Assembly: GCF_020216025.1 (NCBI RefSeq)
Contig: NZ_JAIWNC010000012.1
Coordinates: forward strand, 186,001 to 250,000
Length of the DNA: 64,000 nucleotides
Direction of reading: 5' to 3'
From: Jidongwangia harbinensis
GTDB taxonomy: Bacteria; Actinomycetota; Actinomycetes; Mycobacteriales; Micromonosporaceae
Part shown: positions 8,233-16,533 of the stretch, piece by piece
Position numbering within the stretch: position 1 is the first letter of the stretch
How the letters are laid out: each line of letters begins with the position of its first letter
Position numbers and translations under genes: made by a program
The notes under the pieces: generated by a model
The model's input: only the letters and a program-made list of their open reading frames with translations
Told to the model about the DNA's origin: nothing
Database searches by the model: none

Positions 8233-8508
8233 AGTGTTCCGTCAAGCGGTGACGGCGTTGGCTTCCAGGAGCCGCGGAGCTGGGCGACCTGGGCCCGCTC
8301 TCAGCCTCGTCACCGTCCACGATCAACCGCGGCTCCGCCACCCTAGATCTGGTGGGCTTCGGTCGTGTATCGACTACGGACCTCGACCCCGATCCGGCCA
8401 CTAGGCGGCGAAGTGGCCCTTTTGTGCAACTTTTGCCGCACGGTAGGCGCTCCTCTCCCGGGCCGGGTGGGCGCGGACGGACGACACCGGGTGAGTTCGC
8501 GGCCTGAC

Positions 8509-8840
8509 GTGCGGAGTTGCGGCGCGCTGCGCACCACAAATCCACGCACCCCTGTCGGCCGAGCACAGCGTGCGGAGTTACGGCGCGCCGCGCACCACAA
8601 ATCCACGCACCCCTGTCGCCCGAGCACAGCGTGCGGAGTTACGGCGCGCCGCGCACCACAAATCCACGCACCCCTGTCGCCCGAGCACAGCGTGCGGAGT
8701 TACGGCGCGCTGCGCACCACAAATCCACGCACCCCTGTCGCCCGAGCACAGCGTGCGGAGTTACGGCGCGCCGCGCACCACAAATCCACGCACCCCTGTC
8801 GCCCGAGCACAGCGTGCAGAGATACGGCCCGCCGCGCACC
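8509..8840. repeat. 61-bp tandem array, five full units plus a partial (array A)
   Basis: Units start at 8509, 8570, 8631, 8692 and 8753, exactly 61 bp apart, each beginning GTGCGGAGTTACGGCGCGCC (small variants) and ending CGCCCGAGCACAGC. A sixth, diverged copy starts at 8814 (GTGCAGAGATACGGC). Units are almost identical, so the array is recent or homogenised. There are no unique spacers, so it is not a CRISPR. It shares its period and about 69% of positions with the array at 49634-50240. Confidence 0.95.
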
Positions 8841-8916
8841 GGGGAACCACACACGCGGCATCGCCCGACCCGGCAAGCAGAGAAACGGCACGCTCGTCAA
8901 TCCCGCAGCAATCGGG

Positions 8917-9106
8917 CAGATCTTGGAGGCATAGGCAGATCTTGGAGGCTGCTCGCCCTCATGGGGGGCATTTCGCTCCAAGAATCGCCTCGCCCTCCAA
9001 GATCTGGCCACTCCTCCAAGATCTGGCCACTCCTCCAAGATCTGGCCACTCCTCCAAGATCTGGCCGCTCCTCCAAGATCTGGCCGCTCCTCCGAGATCT
9101 GTGAGG
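8917..9106. repeat. inverted 19-bp repeat cluster B
   Basis: Two copies of CAGATCTTGGAGGC (8917, 8936) face five to six copies of the 19-mer CCAAGATCTGGCCACTCCT starting at 8997, 9016, 9035, 9054 and 9073, with a decayed copy at 9092. Both arms use a 19-bp step and are reverse complements around AGATCT. About 46 bp separates the arms. The arrangement repeats that of cluster A on the other side of the 61-bp array. Confidence 0.9.
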
Positions 9107-9294
9107 GTTGGTGTTGAGGGGTGGCTTGGATGGTCTGCCGGGTTACCCGGGCCGCCATCCCGGCGCGAACGGGAGACCGGGGCGGATCCACGGATCGACT
9201 CCGCGAACGGTCACCTTGCACTCAACCGCGCCTCGCGTTTGTTCCGGGTCGGGAGACGGCCGGGGCCGGTCCCGGAGGACCGGCACCGGCGAGC

Positions 9295-11094
9295 TCACCT
9301 ACGCGGCCGGACGGTGCCCGCCGCCCCGCCGCCCCGCCGGGTCGGCTCGGCCGCCGCGATCAACCCGCCGCCGCGCCGGAACTCGATCGCCGTGGCCGCG
9401 CCGAGCTCCGGCACGTCGGCGGCGAACGAGTGGCCCAGTCCGGTCAGCCCGGCCTCGTACCGGCTGCGGAACGCCGGCTCCGCCGGGATTCCCGCGCTGT
9501 TGCGCTGGGACGCCCGCGGCGCCGCCATCGCCTCGGGCAGCGTCATGCCCAGGTCGATCCGGTTCACCAGGATCTGCAGCACCGTGGTGATGATGGTCGC
9601 CCCGCCGGGTGAGCCCAGCGCCAGGAACGGCTTGCCGTCCTTGAGCACGATGGTCGGCGACATCGAGCTGCGCGGGCGCTTGTTCGGGCCGGGCAGGTTC
9701 GGGTCGGGTGCGTCGCCCTGGGTGGGCGCGAAGTTGAAGTCGGTCAGCTCGTTGTTGAGCAGGAAGCCACGCCCGGGCACGACGATGCCGCTGCCGCCGG
9801 TCTGCTCGATGGTGAGCGTGTATTCGACCACGTTGCCCCAGCGGTCGGAGACCGTCAGGTTGGTGGTGCTCTTGCCGTCCGAGACCGGGGCACCGACCGG
9901 GGCGGGCGTGCAGCCGCTGCCCCGGATGTCGCCGGGTGGGACCGGCTTGGTCAGTGCCTGCCCCGGGTCGATCCGGCAGGCCCGCTGCCTGGCCCAGCGG
10001 TCGCTGATCAGACGGTCCAACTGCCACTGCGGGGTGTACGCCCCGACGTACCGGTTGCGGTCGGCGAAGGCCAGCGCGCTCGCCTCCAGGTACTGGTGCA
10101 GCACCTGCACCTCGGACGCCGACGACAGGTTGGTGCGCTCCATGATGTTGAGCGCCTCGCCGACCGCCACGCCGCCGCTGGACGGGGTGGACATGCCGTA
10201 CACGGTGTGACCGCGGTAGGTCGACCGGGTCGGCGCCGGGTGCCGCAGCCGGTAGTTGGCCAGGTCGCTCAGGCGCAGGTCGGCGCCGCGGATCTCGTAC
10301 TGCCAGGGGCTGAGCGGGTTCTCGGCGACCGGCGGCTCCTGCACGGTGGCGACGATGTCGCGGGCCAGCGCACCCCGGTAGAAGGCGTCGGTGCCCTGCC
10401 GGGCGATCAGCCGGTACGTGTCGGCCAGATCGGGGTTGCGCAGCACCGTGCCGACCGCGGGCGGCGCGCCGCCGGGCAGGTACAGCTCGCTGGTGGACTC
10501 GAACTGGCCGAACGGGGCGGCGTTGTCGGCGACCTGCTGGCGGAACGTGGCGTCGACGGCGAATCCGCGGTCGGCGACCCGGGCGGCCGGTTCCAGCAGG
10601 CTGCCGAGCGGCCGGCTGCCCCACTTGCGGACCGCGGAGGCCCAGGTGGCGGGGGTGCCCGGCACGCCGACGGAGAGTCCGCTGACGCGGGCCTCCGGGA
10701 AGGCGTACGGCTGGCCGGTCTCGGGGTTGCGGAACCAGTCCTCGGTCATGCTCGCCGGCCCGGTCTCCCGGCCGTCGATCGTGTGGACCTTGCGCTGCTT
10801 CGCGTCGTAGTAGACGAAGAAGCCGCCGCCGCCGATGCCGGCCGAGAACGGCTCGGTGACGCCGAGCGTCGCGGCCGCGGCCACCGCGGCGTCGACCGCG
10901 TTGCCGCCGCGGCGGAGCACGTCGAGGCCGACGGCGGTGGCGGTGGGGTCGACGGTGGAGACGGCGCCGCCGTACCCGTAGGCGGTGGGTCCGAGCGGGG
11001 CGCCGCGCGCCGCCGCCGGTGCGGCGGTGACGCCGACGGTGGTCAGGGTCAGCAGGGCCGTGACGGCCGATGCCGTGGTACGTCGGAACCGCAT
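9295..11094 (-). CDS. ggt: secreted gamma-glutamyltransferase, 599 aa
   Basis: The enzyme transfers or hydrolyses the gamma-glutamyl group of glutathione and related peptides outside the cell. The ATG at 11094 follows GGAGGAA and starts a Sec-type signal (MRFRRTTASAVTALL...APAAARG). The precursor should cleave itself before Thr410 in DGKS-T-T-N-L, giving the N-terminal nucleophile of the small subunit. Other hallmarks are GGNAVDAAVAAAATLGVTEP, SAGIGGGGFFVYYD, GRETGPASM, SSMSPTIVL and ALGSPGGATI. Length is typical of the family. It lies 73 bp after an ABC exporter gene pair on the same strand, with no obvious functional tie. Confidence 0.95.
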   Translation of the reverse strand: MRFRRTTASAVTALLTLTTVGVTAAPAAARGAPLGPTAYGYGGAVSTVDPTATAVGLDVLRRGGNAVDAAVAAAATLGVTEPFSAGIGGGGFFVYYDAKQRKVHTIDGRETGPASMTEDWFRNPETGQPYAFPEARVSGLSVGVPGTPATWASAVRKWGSRPLGSLLEPAARVADRGFAVDATFRQQVADNAAPFGQFESTSELYLPGGAPPAVGTVLRNPDLADTYRLIARQGTDAFYRGALARDIVATVQEPPVAENPLSPWQYEIRGADLRLSDLANYRLRHPAPTRSTYRGHTVYGMSTPSSGGVAVGEALNIMERTNLSSASEVQVLHQYLEASALAFADRNRYVGAYTPQWQLDRLISDRWARQRACRIDPGQALTKPVPPGDIRGSGCTPAPVGAPVSDGKSTTNLTVSDRWGNVVEYTLTIEQTGGSGIVVPGRGFLLNNELTDFNFAPTQGDAPDPNLPGPNKRPRSSMSPTIVLKDGKPFLALGSPGGATIITTVLQILVNRIDLGMTLPEAMAAPRASQRNSAGIPAEPAFRSRYEAGLTGLGHSFAADVPELGAATAIEFRRGGGLIAAAEPTRRGGGAAGTVRPRR

Positions 11095-11167
11095 CGTTCC
11101 TCCGGGAGGCGAAGTGGACGGTCCACCCCTGCCTACCGGTCCGCACCCGATGGCACAACCGGAACGG

Positions 11168-13087
11168 TCAGGTATGTGCCGCCCAGGTGGCGTACATCGC
11201 CGCATATCTCCCGCCGGCGGCGACCAGGTCGGCGTGCGAGCCGGATTCGACGATCCGGTGGTCGTCCACCACGATGATCCGGTCGGCCCGCATCGCGGTG
11301 GACAGCCGGTGCGCCACCAGCACCGCGGTACGGCCCTCCAGCAGGGTGTCGAGGGCCGCCTCTACCCGCAGTTCGGACCGCAGGTCGAGGCTGGAGGTGG
11401 CCTCGTCGAGCACCACCACCCGGGGCTCGGCGACGAAGGCCCGGGCCAGCGCGAGCAGTTGCCGCTCCCCGGACGACACGGACTGGCCGCGCTCGTGCAG
11501 CAGGGTGTCCAGGCCGTCCGGGGACCGTTCGACCAGTTCGCGCAGGCCGACCGCGTCGACCGCGGCCCACACCTCGTCGTCGGTGGCGTCCGGACGGGCG
11601 AACGCGATGTTGTCGCGCAGCGTCCCGGCGAACAGGAACGGCTCCTGCGGCACCACGCCGATCTGCCGCCGCAGCGAGGCCAGCGTGACGTCGCGCAGGT
11701 CGTGCCCGTCGATCCGGATCCGGCCGGACGTCGGATCGTAGAAGCGGGTGACCAGCTTGGCGAGCGTGGACTTGCCGGCGCCGGTGGGGCCCACGCAGGC
11801 GATGGTCTCCCCCGCGGCGACGTGCAGGTCGACGTGGCGCAGGACCGGTCGGTCCGGGTGGTACCCGAACGTGACGTCGGAGAAGACGATCTCGCCGCGG
11901 ATCGGCGGCAGGTCCGGGGCGCCGGGGCGGGGCCGGACCGACGGCACCGTGGACAGCAGCCCGCGCAGCTTGCCGACCGCGGCCTTGGCCTGCTGGTACT
12001 GGGTGTAGAGCTGAACCAGCTGCTGGACCGGCTGGAAGAACGCGCTGAGGTAGAGCACGAACGCGGTCAGCTCGCCGACGGTGAGTTCGCCGCGCAGCAC
12101 CATCCGGCCGCCGACGTACAGCATGGCCGCCATCGCGAGCAGGCCGATCACCGAGGTGCCGGGGCCGTACACCGCGTTGATCCGGCCGGTGTGGTCGTTG
12201 GCGTCGCGGTACCCGCCGACCACCTCGCGGTGCGCGACGACGTTGCGGTCCTGCCGGTTGTGCGCGGTCACCACCCGGACGCCGTTGAGGCTCTCGGACA
12301 GGTCGGCGAACATCGCGGCGATGGCGTCGCGCTGCCGGTTGTAGCCACGGTCGGCGGCGTGCCGGAACCACAGCGACGCCACGGTCAGCGGCGGCACCAC
12401 CAGGGCCAGGGTGATCAGGGCCAGCCCGGCGTCGTAGTGGAACAGCACGCCGGTGACCACCACCATGGTGAGGCCCTGGATGAGGAACTGGGCGAAGCCG
12501 TCCTGCAGCAGGCTCTGCAGCGCCTCCACGTCCGAGGTCATCCGGGTCATGGTGACGCCGGCCTTCTCCGACGTGTAGTAGTCCAGCGACTGCCGTTGCA
12601 GGTGGGCGAAGACGCGGATGCGCAGGTCGCGGGTGGCGGACGCGGCGAGCCGGCCGCTCTGGCGCATGCGTACCGCGGTGGCCAGGCCGGTCAGCAGCAC
12701 CGCCGCGGCGAACGCCGCCGTGGCGGCGACCAGCACCCGCAGGTCGCGGGCCGCGATGCCGTGGTCGATGCCGATCTGCACCAGCAGCGGCCCGGCCTGC
12801 AGCAGCAGCGTCTCCACCAGCACGGCCAGCGCCGCGGCCAGCAGCAGCCCGGGCCGGCCGGTGAGCAGCCGGGTGAACGTGATCCGGCCGCCGGTGTCGC
12901 CGGCCGGGTCGTAGCTCACCCGCGGATCGCCGTGCCCGGGTTCCCGTGCCTCCAGCCGGGCCACGCCCTCGGCCAGGTCCGGCGGGATGCCGGCGAACGG
13001 CAGGCCGTTGCCCTTGCGCCCGGCCGCCCCCACGGTGGACCGCCCGCCGACGTTGAAGCCGCCGAAGCCCCCCGCGAACATGCTCAT
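11168..13087 (-). CDS. ABC exporter subunit with canonical Walker B and atypical signature, 639 aa
   Basis: This is a fused membrane-ATPase half-transporter: a 90-residue Gly-rich N-terminal lead, six membrane helices (about 80-370), then the nucleotide-binding domain. Walker A is GPTGAGKST, the Q-loop VPQEPFLF, Walker B VVVLDEATSSLD with the catalytic Glu, and the switch His VAHRLST. The ABC signature is degenerate (SVSSGERQ in place of LSGGQ). Its ATG overlaps the TGA of the upstream gene (TGATG), so the two are co-translated and should form a heterodimer in which this subunit supplies the catalytic Walker B. Substrate unknown; lipids, drugs or peptides are all known for such exporters. Confidence 0.93.
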   Translation of the reverse strand: MSMFAGGFGGFNVGGRSTVGAAGRKGNGLPFAGIPPDLAEGVARLEAREPGHGDPRVSYDPAGDTGGRITFTRLLTGRPGLLLAAALAVLVETLLLQAGPLLVQIGIDHGIAARDLRVLVAATAAFAAAVLLTGLATAVRMRQSGRLAASATRDLRIRVFAHLQRQSLDYYTSEKAGVTMTRMTSDVEALQSLLQDGFAQFLIQGLTMVVVTGVLFHYDAGLALITLALVVPPLTVASLWFRHAADRGYNRQRDAIAAMFADLSESLNGVRVVTAHNRQDRNVVAHREVVGGYRDANDHTGRINAVYGPGTSVIGLLAMAAMLYVGGRMVLRGELTVGELTAFVLYLSAFFQPVQQLVQLYTQYQQAKAAVGKLRGLLSTVPSVRPRPGAPDLPPIRGEIVFSDVTFGYHPDRPVLRHVDLHVAAGETIACVGPTGAGKSTLAKLVTRFYDPTSGRIRIDGHDLRDVTLASLRRQIGVVPQEPFLFAGTLRDNIAFARPDATDDEVWAAVDAVGLRELVERSPDGLDTLLHERGQSVSSGERQLLALARAFVAEPRVVVLDEATSSLDLRSELRVEAALDTLLEGRTAVLVAHRLSTAMRADRIIVVDDHRIVESGSHADLVAAGGRYAAMYATWAAHT

Positions 13088-14850
13088 CAGGCGGCCGCCG
13101 CGCCCTGGGCGGCCAGCACCCGGCCGTACCGGGGCTCGTTCCGCAGCAGCGTGCGGTGCGTGCCGGAGGCGACCACCCGGCCGCGGTCCATCAGCACGAC
13201 CCGGTCGGCCAGCCCGATGGTGGAGAGCCGGTGGGCCACCACGATCGTGGTCCGGCCCCGCATGGCCCGGCGCAGCGAGGCGTGGATCTGCTGCTCGACC
13301 GCCACGTCGATGGCGCTGGTGGCGTCGTCCAGGATGAGGATCGGCGGGTTCACCAGCAGCGCCCGGGCGATCGCGATGCGCTGCCGCTGGCCGCCGGAGA
13401 GCGTGTAGCCGCGCTCGCCGACCACCGTGTCGTAGCCGTCCGGCAGCGCCCGGGCGAACCCGTCGGCACCGGCTGCCCGGGCCGCCGTCACCACCTCGTC
13501 GCGGGTGGCGTCCGGCCGCCCGTACGCGATGTTGTCGTGGATCGACAGCGAGAACAGGAACGGCTCGTCCGGCACGATGCCCACCTGGTCGCGCAGCCGG
13601 GCGAGCCGCAGCGTGCGGACGTCGTGGGAGTCCACCGTGACCCGGCCGGCGTCGACGTCGTAGAAGCGGGCCACCAGGCGCCCCAGGGTGGACTTGCCGG
13701 AACCGGTGGCGCCCACCACGGCCACCGTCTCACCGGCCCGGACGTGCAGGTCCAGGCCGTCCAGCGCGGGCGTGCCGTTCGGGTACGCGAACCGCACCCC
13801 CTCGAACCGGATGTCCCCGGTGAGCGCGGCGTCGACCGGGTCCGGCGGGTCCGTCACCTCGCTGCGGGTGTCCAGGATCTCGTAGATGCGCCGGGCCGAC
13901 GCCGACGCCCGCTGACCCATCATGATCATCATGCCGAGCATCCGGAACGGCGGCTGCAGCATCAGGACGTACGAGTTGAACGCCACGATGGTGCCGACCG
14001 TGGTGCCGCCGTCGATCACCATGATGCCGCCGACCAGCAGCACCAGCGCGAGCCCGAGGCGCGGCAGGTTGTCCAGCAGCGGGTTCCACCGGCTGCGGAT
14101 CCGGGCGTCCTGCAGGTACGCCCAGCGGATCCGGTCGGCGGACGCGGCCAGGGTGCGCAGTTGCCGGCCCTCGGCGGCGAACGCCTTGACGATCCGTACC
14201 CCCTGGATGTTCTCGTCCACCACGGTGGCCAGGTGCGCGAGCCGGGCCTGGATCAGCCAGGACACCGGGAAGATCGCCTTGCGCATGCTGACCCCGAGGA
14301 CGCCGATCACCGGCATGGTGGCCATCGCGATGATCGCCAGCGGCACGTTGATGGACAGCATCAGCACGAACGCGACCACCGCGATCGTGCACTGGACCAG
14401 GATCGAGGGGCCGAACGCCAGGTACATCTGCACGGCCCGGATGTCCGAGCTGGACCGGGACATCAGCTCGCCGGACTGCACCCGGTCGTAGAAACCGAAC
14501 GGCAGCCGCGCCAGGTGGGCGTAGACGATGTTGCGCAGGTCGTACTCGATCTCGTACGCGGTGCGCAGCAGGTAGAGCCGGGCCAGATAGTTGATCACGC
14601 CTTGGAGCAGGGCCAGCCCGACGATCCACCAGACGTACGGGGCCAGGTCGGCGGTGCGGGCCACGACGGCGTCGTCGATGCCGAGGCGCACCAGGTTGGG
14701 GATCTGCACCTGGACCACGAGACCGGCGAAGGACAGCACCAACGAACTGATCAGCAGCACGCGGTGCGCCCGGACCAGCGGGTACGCCCGACGTAACCAG
14801 GACTTGCGGGTGTCCGGGTCGATGGACGCCCGGGGGGCGCGACGGCTCAA
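13087..14850 (-). CDS. ABC exporter subunit with degenerate catalytic site, 587 aa
   Basis: This is the partner half-transporter of the gene ending at 11168: six membrane helices (about 30-320) and an ATPase domain with Walker A GATGSGKST, signature YTLSGGQRQR, switch His VAHRLST. The Q-loop Gln is Asp (IVPDEPFLF) and the Walker B Glu is Asp (ILILDDATSAID). Its own Walker site is therefore degenerate, while its signature is canonical. The start is a TTG at 14850, chosen because AGGAG lies 7 bp upstream and no ATG or GTG in frame is near. Nothing in the neighbourhood indicates the substrate. Confidence 0.92.
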   Translation of the reverse strand: MSRRAPRASIDPDTRKSWLRRAYPLVRAHRVLLISSLVLSFAGLVVQVQIPNLVRLGIDDAVVARTADLAPYVWWIVGLALLQGVINYLARLYLLRTAYEIEYDLRNIVYAHLARLPFGFYDRVQSGELMSRSSSDIRAVQMYLAFGPSILVQCTIAVVAFVLMLSINVPLAIIAMATMPVIGVLGVSMRKAIFPVSWLIQARLAHLATVVDENIQGVRIVKAFAAEGRQLRTLAASADRIRWAYLQDARIRSRWNPLLDNLPRLGLALVLLVGGIMVIDGGTTVGTIVAFNSYVLMLQPPFRMLGMMIMMGQRASASARRIYEILDTRSEVTDPPDPVDAALTGDIRFEGVRFAYPNGTPALDGLDLHVRAGETVAVVGATGSGKSTLGRLVARFYDVDAGRVTVDSHDVRTLRLARLRDQVGIVPDEPFLFSLSIHDNIAYGRPDATRDEVVTAARAAGADGFARALPDGYDTVVGERGYTLSGGQRQRIAIARALLVNPPILILDDATSAIDVAVEQQIHASLRRAMRGRTTIVVAHRLSTIGLADRVVLMDRGRVVASGTHRTLLRNEPRYGRVLAAQGAAAA

Positions 14851-14904
14851 ACGGCGGCTCCTGCTTCTACCGACGGTGCTGCATCGGCCCGGTACTTAGC
14901 CTGG

Positions 14905-16389
14905 CTAACGATACCCCCGCCGGGCCGGCGCCCGCACGCCCACACCGAACGGATCGGGCGCCACGCCGGGACAGGCGGCCCCGGCCGGCGGGCGGCGCAG
15001 GTCGATGAGGTACCGGTCCACCACGGACGTCACGCACGGGCTGCGGCCGTACACCACGTGCCCCCACCCCCGGTAGGTCACCAGCGTGGCGGCCGGCCCC
15101 AGCTGGGCGGCCACGTTGCGGGCCCAGGCGAGCGCGGTGGCCGGGTCGTACCGCGCGTTGATCAGCAGGGTCGGCGTGCTCGCCGGCCGCAGCGCCCGCT
15201 GCGGGTTCGCGGCCGGCGTGGGCCAGCCCAGGCAGCCCACCACGGCGGAGGCGGCGAGCGGCGACACCCACATCTGCGGCGCCCGGTTCCGCAGGTTGCG
15301 CAGCACCCGGGCCAGGGTCGGCCAGCCGTCCACCGGCAGCCGCCAGTCCGCGCAGAACACCGCCGGGAAGGTGTGCTCGACCAGATCCACCCGGCGCGCC
15401 GCCGTCCGCCGGGCGCCCGCCTCGGCGTCCTTCAGGTAGTACGCCAGGGAGTACCACTGCGGATCGTAGAACGAACTGAAGGCCACCCCGATCAGATCGA
15501 AGACCGTCAGACGGTACGCCGGACGGTACGGGTCCCACAGCGTCCCCGCCGCCGCCCGGGCCCGCAGCGACGCCCACAACGCCGGCACGTTCCGACCGCG
15601 CAGCGCGCACAGCGGGTCCCGGGCGCACCAGGCCACGAACTGCTCGAAGGCGGCCTGCACGCTGTCGGTCTCCACGGACAGGAACGCGGCGGTGCCGACG
15701 CTGTGGTCGACCACGCTGTCCAGGGCCACGGCCCGCACCCGGTCCGGGTACTCCTGCGCGTACTGGGCGCCGAGCAGCGTGCCGTACGAGGCGCCGTAGA
15801 AGGTCAGCCGCCGCTCGCCGAGCGCGGCCCGCAGCGCCTCCAGATCGTGCACCACGCTGAGCGTGTCGACGTGGTCGAACACCGGCCCGGTCTGCCGTCG
15901 GCAGTCCGCGGCCAGCCGCCGGTTGTGCGCGATCACCGCGAGGTACTCCTGCGGCGTGGTCGGCAGCGGCGACGGCGTCGCGTCCACCAGCGCCCGGGTG
16001 CACACCACCGGCCGGCTGCGGCCGACGCCGCGCGGGTCGAATCCGACGATGTCGAAGCGGGCGCGCACCTCGGGGCTGAAGAACTCGGCGGCGCCCAGCG
16101 CCATGTCCACCCCGGATCCGCCCGGCCCGCCCGGGTTCACCACCAGGACACCGATCCGGCGGGCCGGATCGGTGGCCGGCCGCCGCGCCACCGCGATGTC
16201 GACCCGGCCGGAGTACGGGTCGGCCCGGTCGATCGGCACCCGCAGCTTCGCGCACCGGGCCGTGTCGTCCTCGGCGCAGGGTCTCCACCTCAGCCCGGTG
16301 CCCCGGTCGGCGGCGGCCGGCGGCGCGGCGGCCACCACGGCGACGAGGGTCAGGAACACGGCCAGGATCGGCCGGGTGGTTGCTGGCAC
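14905..16389 (-). CDS. secreted alpha/beta hydrolase, tripeptidyl-aminopeptidase-like, 494 aa
   Basis: The protein resembles the SlpD/SlpE and tripeptidyl aminopeptidase group of secreted serine hydrolases. A Sec signal (MPATTRPILAVFLTLVAVVAAAPPAAA) precedes VVNPGGPGGSG (oxyanion loop), FDPRGVGRS, the nucleophile elbow GASYGTLLG, and the C-terminal TAP-like region with the acid in NARYDPAT and the His in YRGWGHVVYG. Cysteines (CARDPLCA, VFCADW, VGCLG, SPC, AACPG) suggest disulfides, as in relatives. GTG start at 16389 with GGAGAG about 11 bp before it. It probably degrades peptides outside the cell, alone or after the M14 peptidase upstream. Confidence 0.9.
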   Translation of the reverse strand: MPATTRPILAVFLTLVAVVAAAPPAAADRGTGLRWRPCAEDDTARCAKLRVPIDRADPYSGRVDIAVARRPATDPARRIGVLVVNPGGPGGSGVDMALGAAEFFSPEVRARFDIVGFDPRGVGRSRPVVCTRALVDATPSPLPTTPQEYLAVIAHNRRLAADCRRQTGPVFDHVDTLSVVHDLEALRAALGERRLTFYGASYGTLLGAQYAQEYPDRVRAVALDSVVDHSVGTAAFLSVETDSVQAAFEQFVAWCARDPLCALRGRNVPALWASLRARAAAGTLWDPYRPAYRLTVFDLIGVAFSSFYDPQWYSLAYYLKDAEAGARRTAARRVDLVEHTFPAVFCADWRLPVDGWPTLARVLRNLRNRAPQMWVSPLAASAVVGCLGWPTPAANPQRALRPASTPTLLINARYDPATALAWARNVAAQLGPAATLVTYRGWGHVVYGRSPCVTSVVDRYLIDLRRPPAGAACPGVAPDPFGVGVRAPARRGYR

Positions 16390-16491
16390 TGCGCTGTCTC
16401 TCCGCCCTGCACGGCAGCCCTGCCGCGCGCCGTCCCATCCTGGAGCAGAAAGCCCCGACAGTCCGGTAGAAACGGGCGTTTTGCCGCGAAA

Positions 16492-16519
16492 AGGGGGCCC
16501 GGATCACTCCGGGCCCCCT
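16492..16519 (-). terminator. intrinsic terminator of the M14 peptidase gene
   Basis: Read on the minus strand, AGGGGGCCCGGA-GTGA-TCCGGGCCCCCT forms a perfect 12-bp stem with a 4-nt loop followed by TTTTCGC. It begins 15 bp after the peptidase stop at 16534. It is one of few hairpins in the window with a T-run. Confidence 0.8.
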
Positions 16520-16533
16520 CGTCGGTCGTGCGA

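Larger units (their letters stand above)
7920..9294. other. 1.4-kb gene-free region with three repeat systems
   Basis: I find no supportable gene. Several open frames run through here on both strands, but they cross 61-bp and 19-bp repeats whose periods are not multiples of three. They therefore read the same DNA in all frames without stops, a sign of non-coding low-stop DNA. The region holds inverted AGATCTTGG/CCAAGATCT clusters at 8144-8232 and 8917-9106, with a 61-bp tandem array between them. The rest shows nothing recognisable. Confidence 0.6.

Noticed and set aside
8509..8840. Possible CRISPR array
   Set aside because: The whole 61-bp unit repeats with no unique spacers, and there are no cas genes in the window. 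The same holds for 49634-50240.
8365..10210. Long open frames through the 61-bp and 19-bp repeats
   Set aside because: Both repeat periods shift frame, so every frame reads the same DNA without stops. There is no ribosome site or domain, and one frame continues antisense to ggt.
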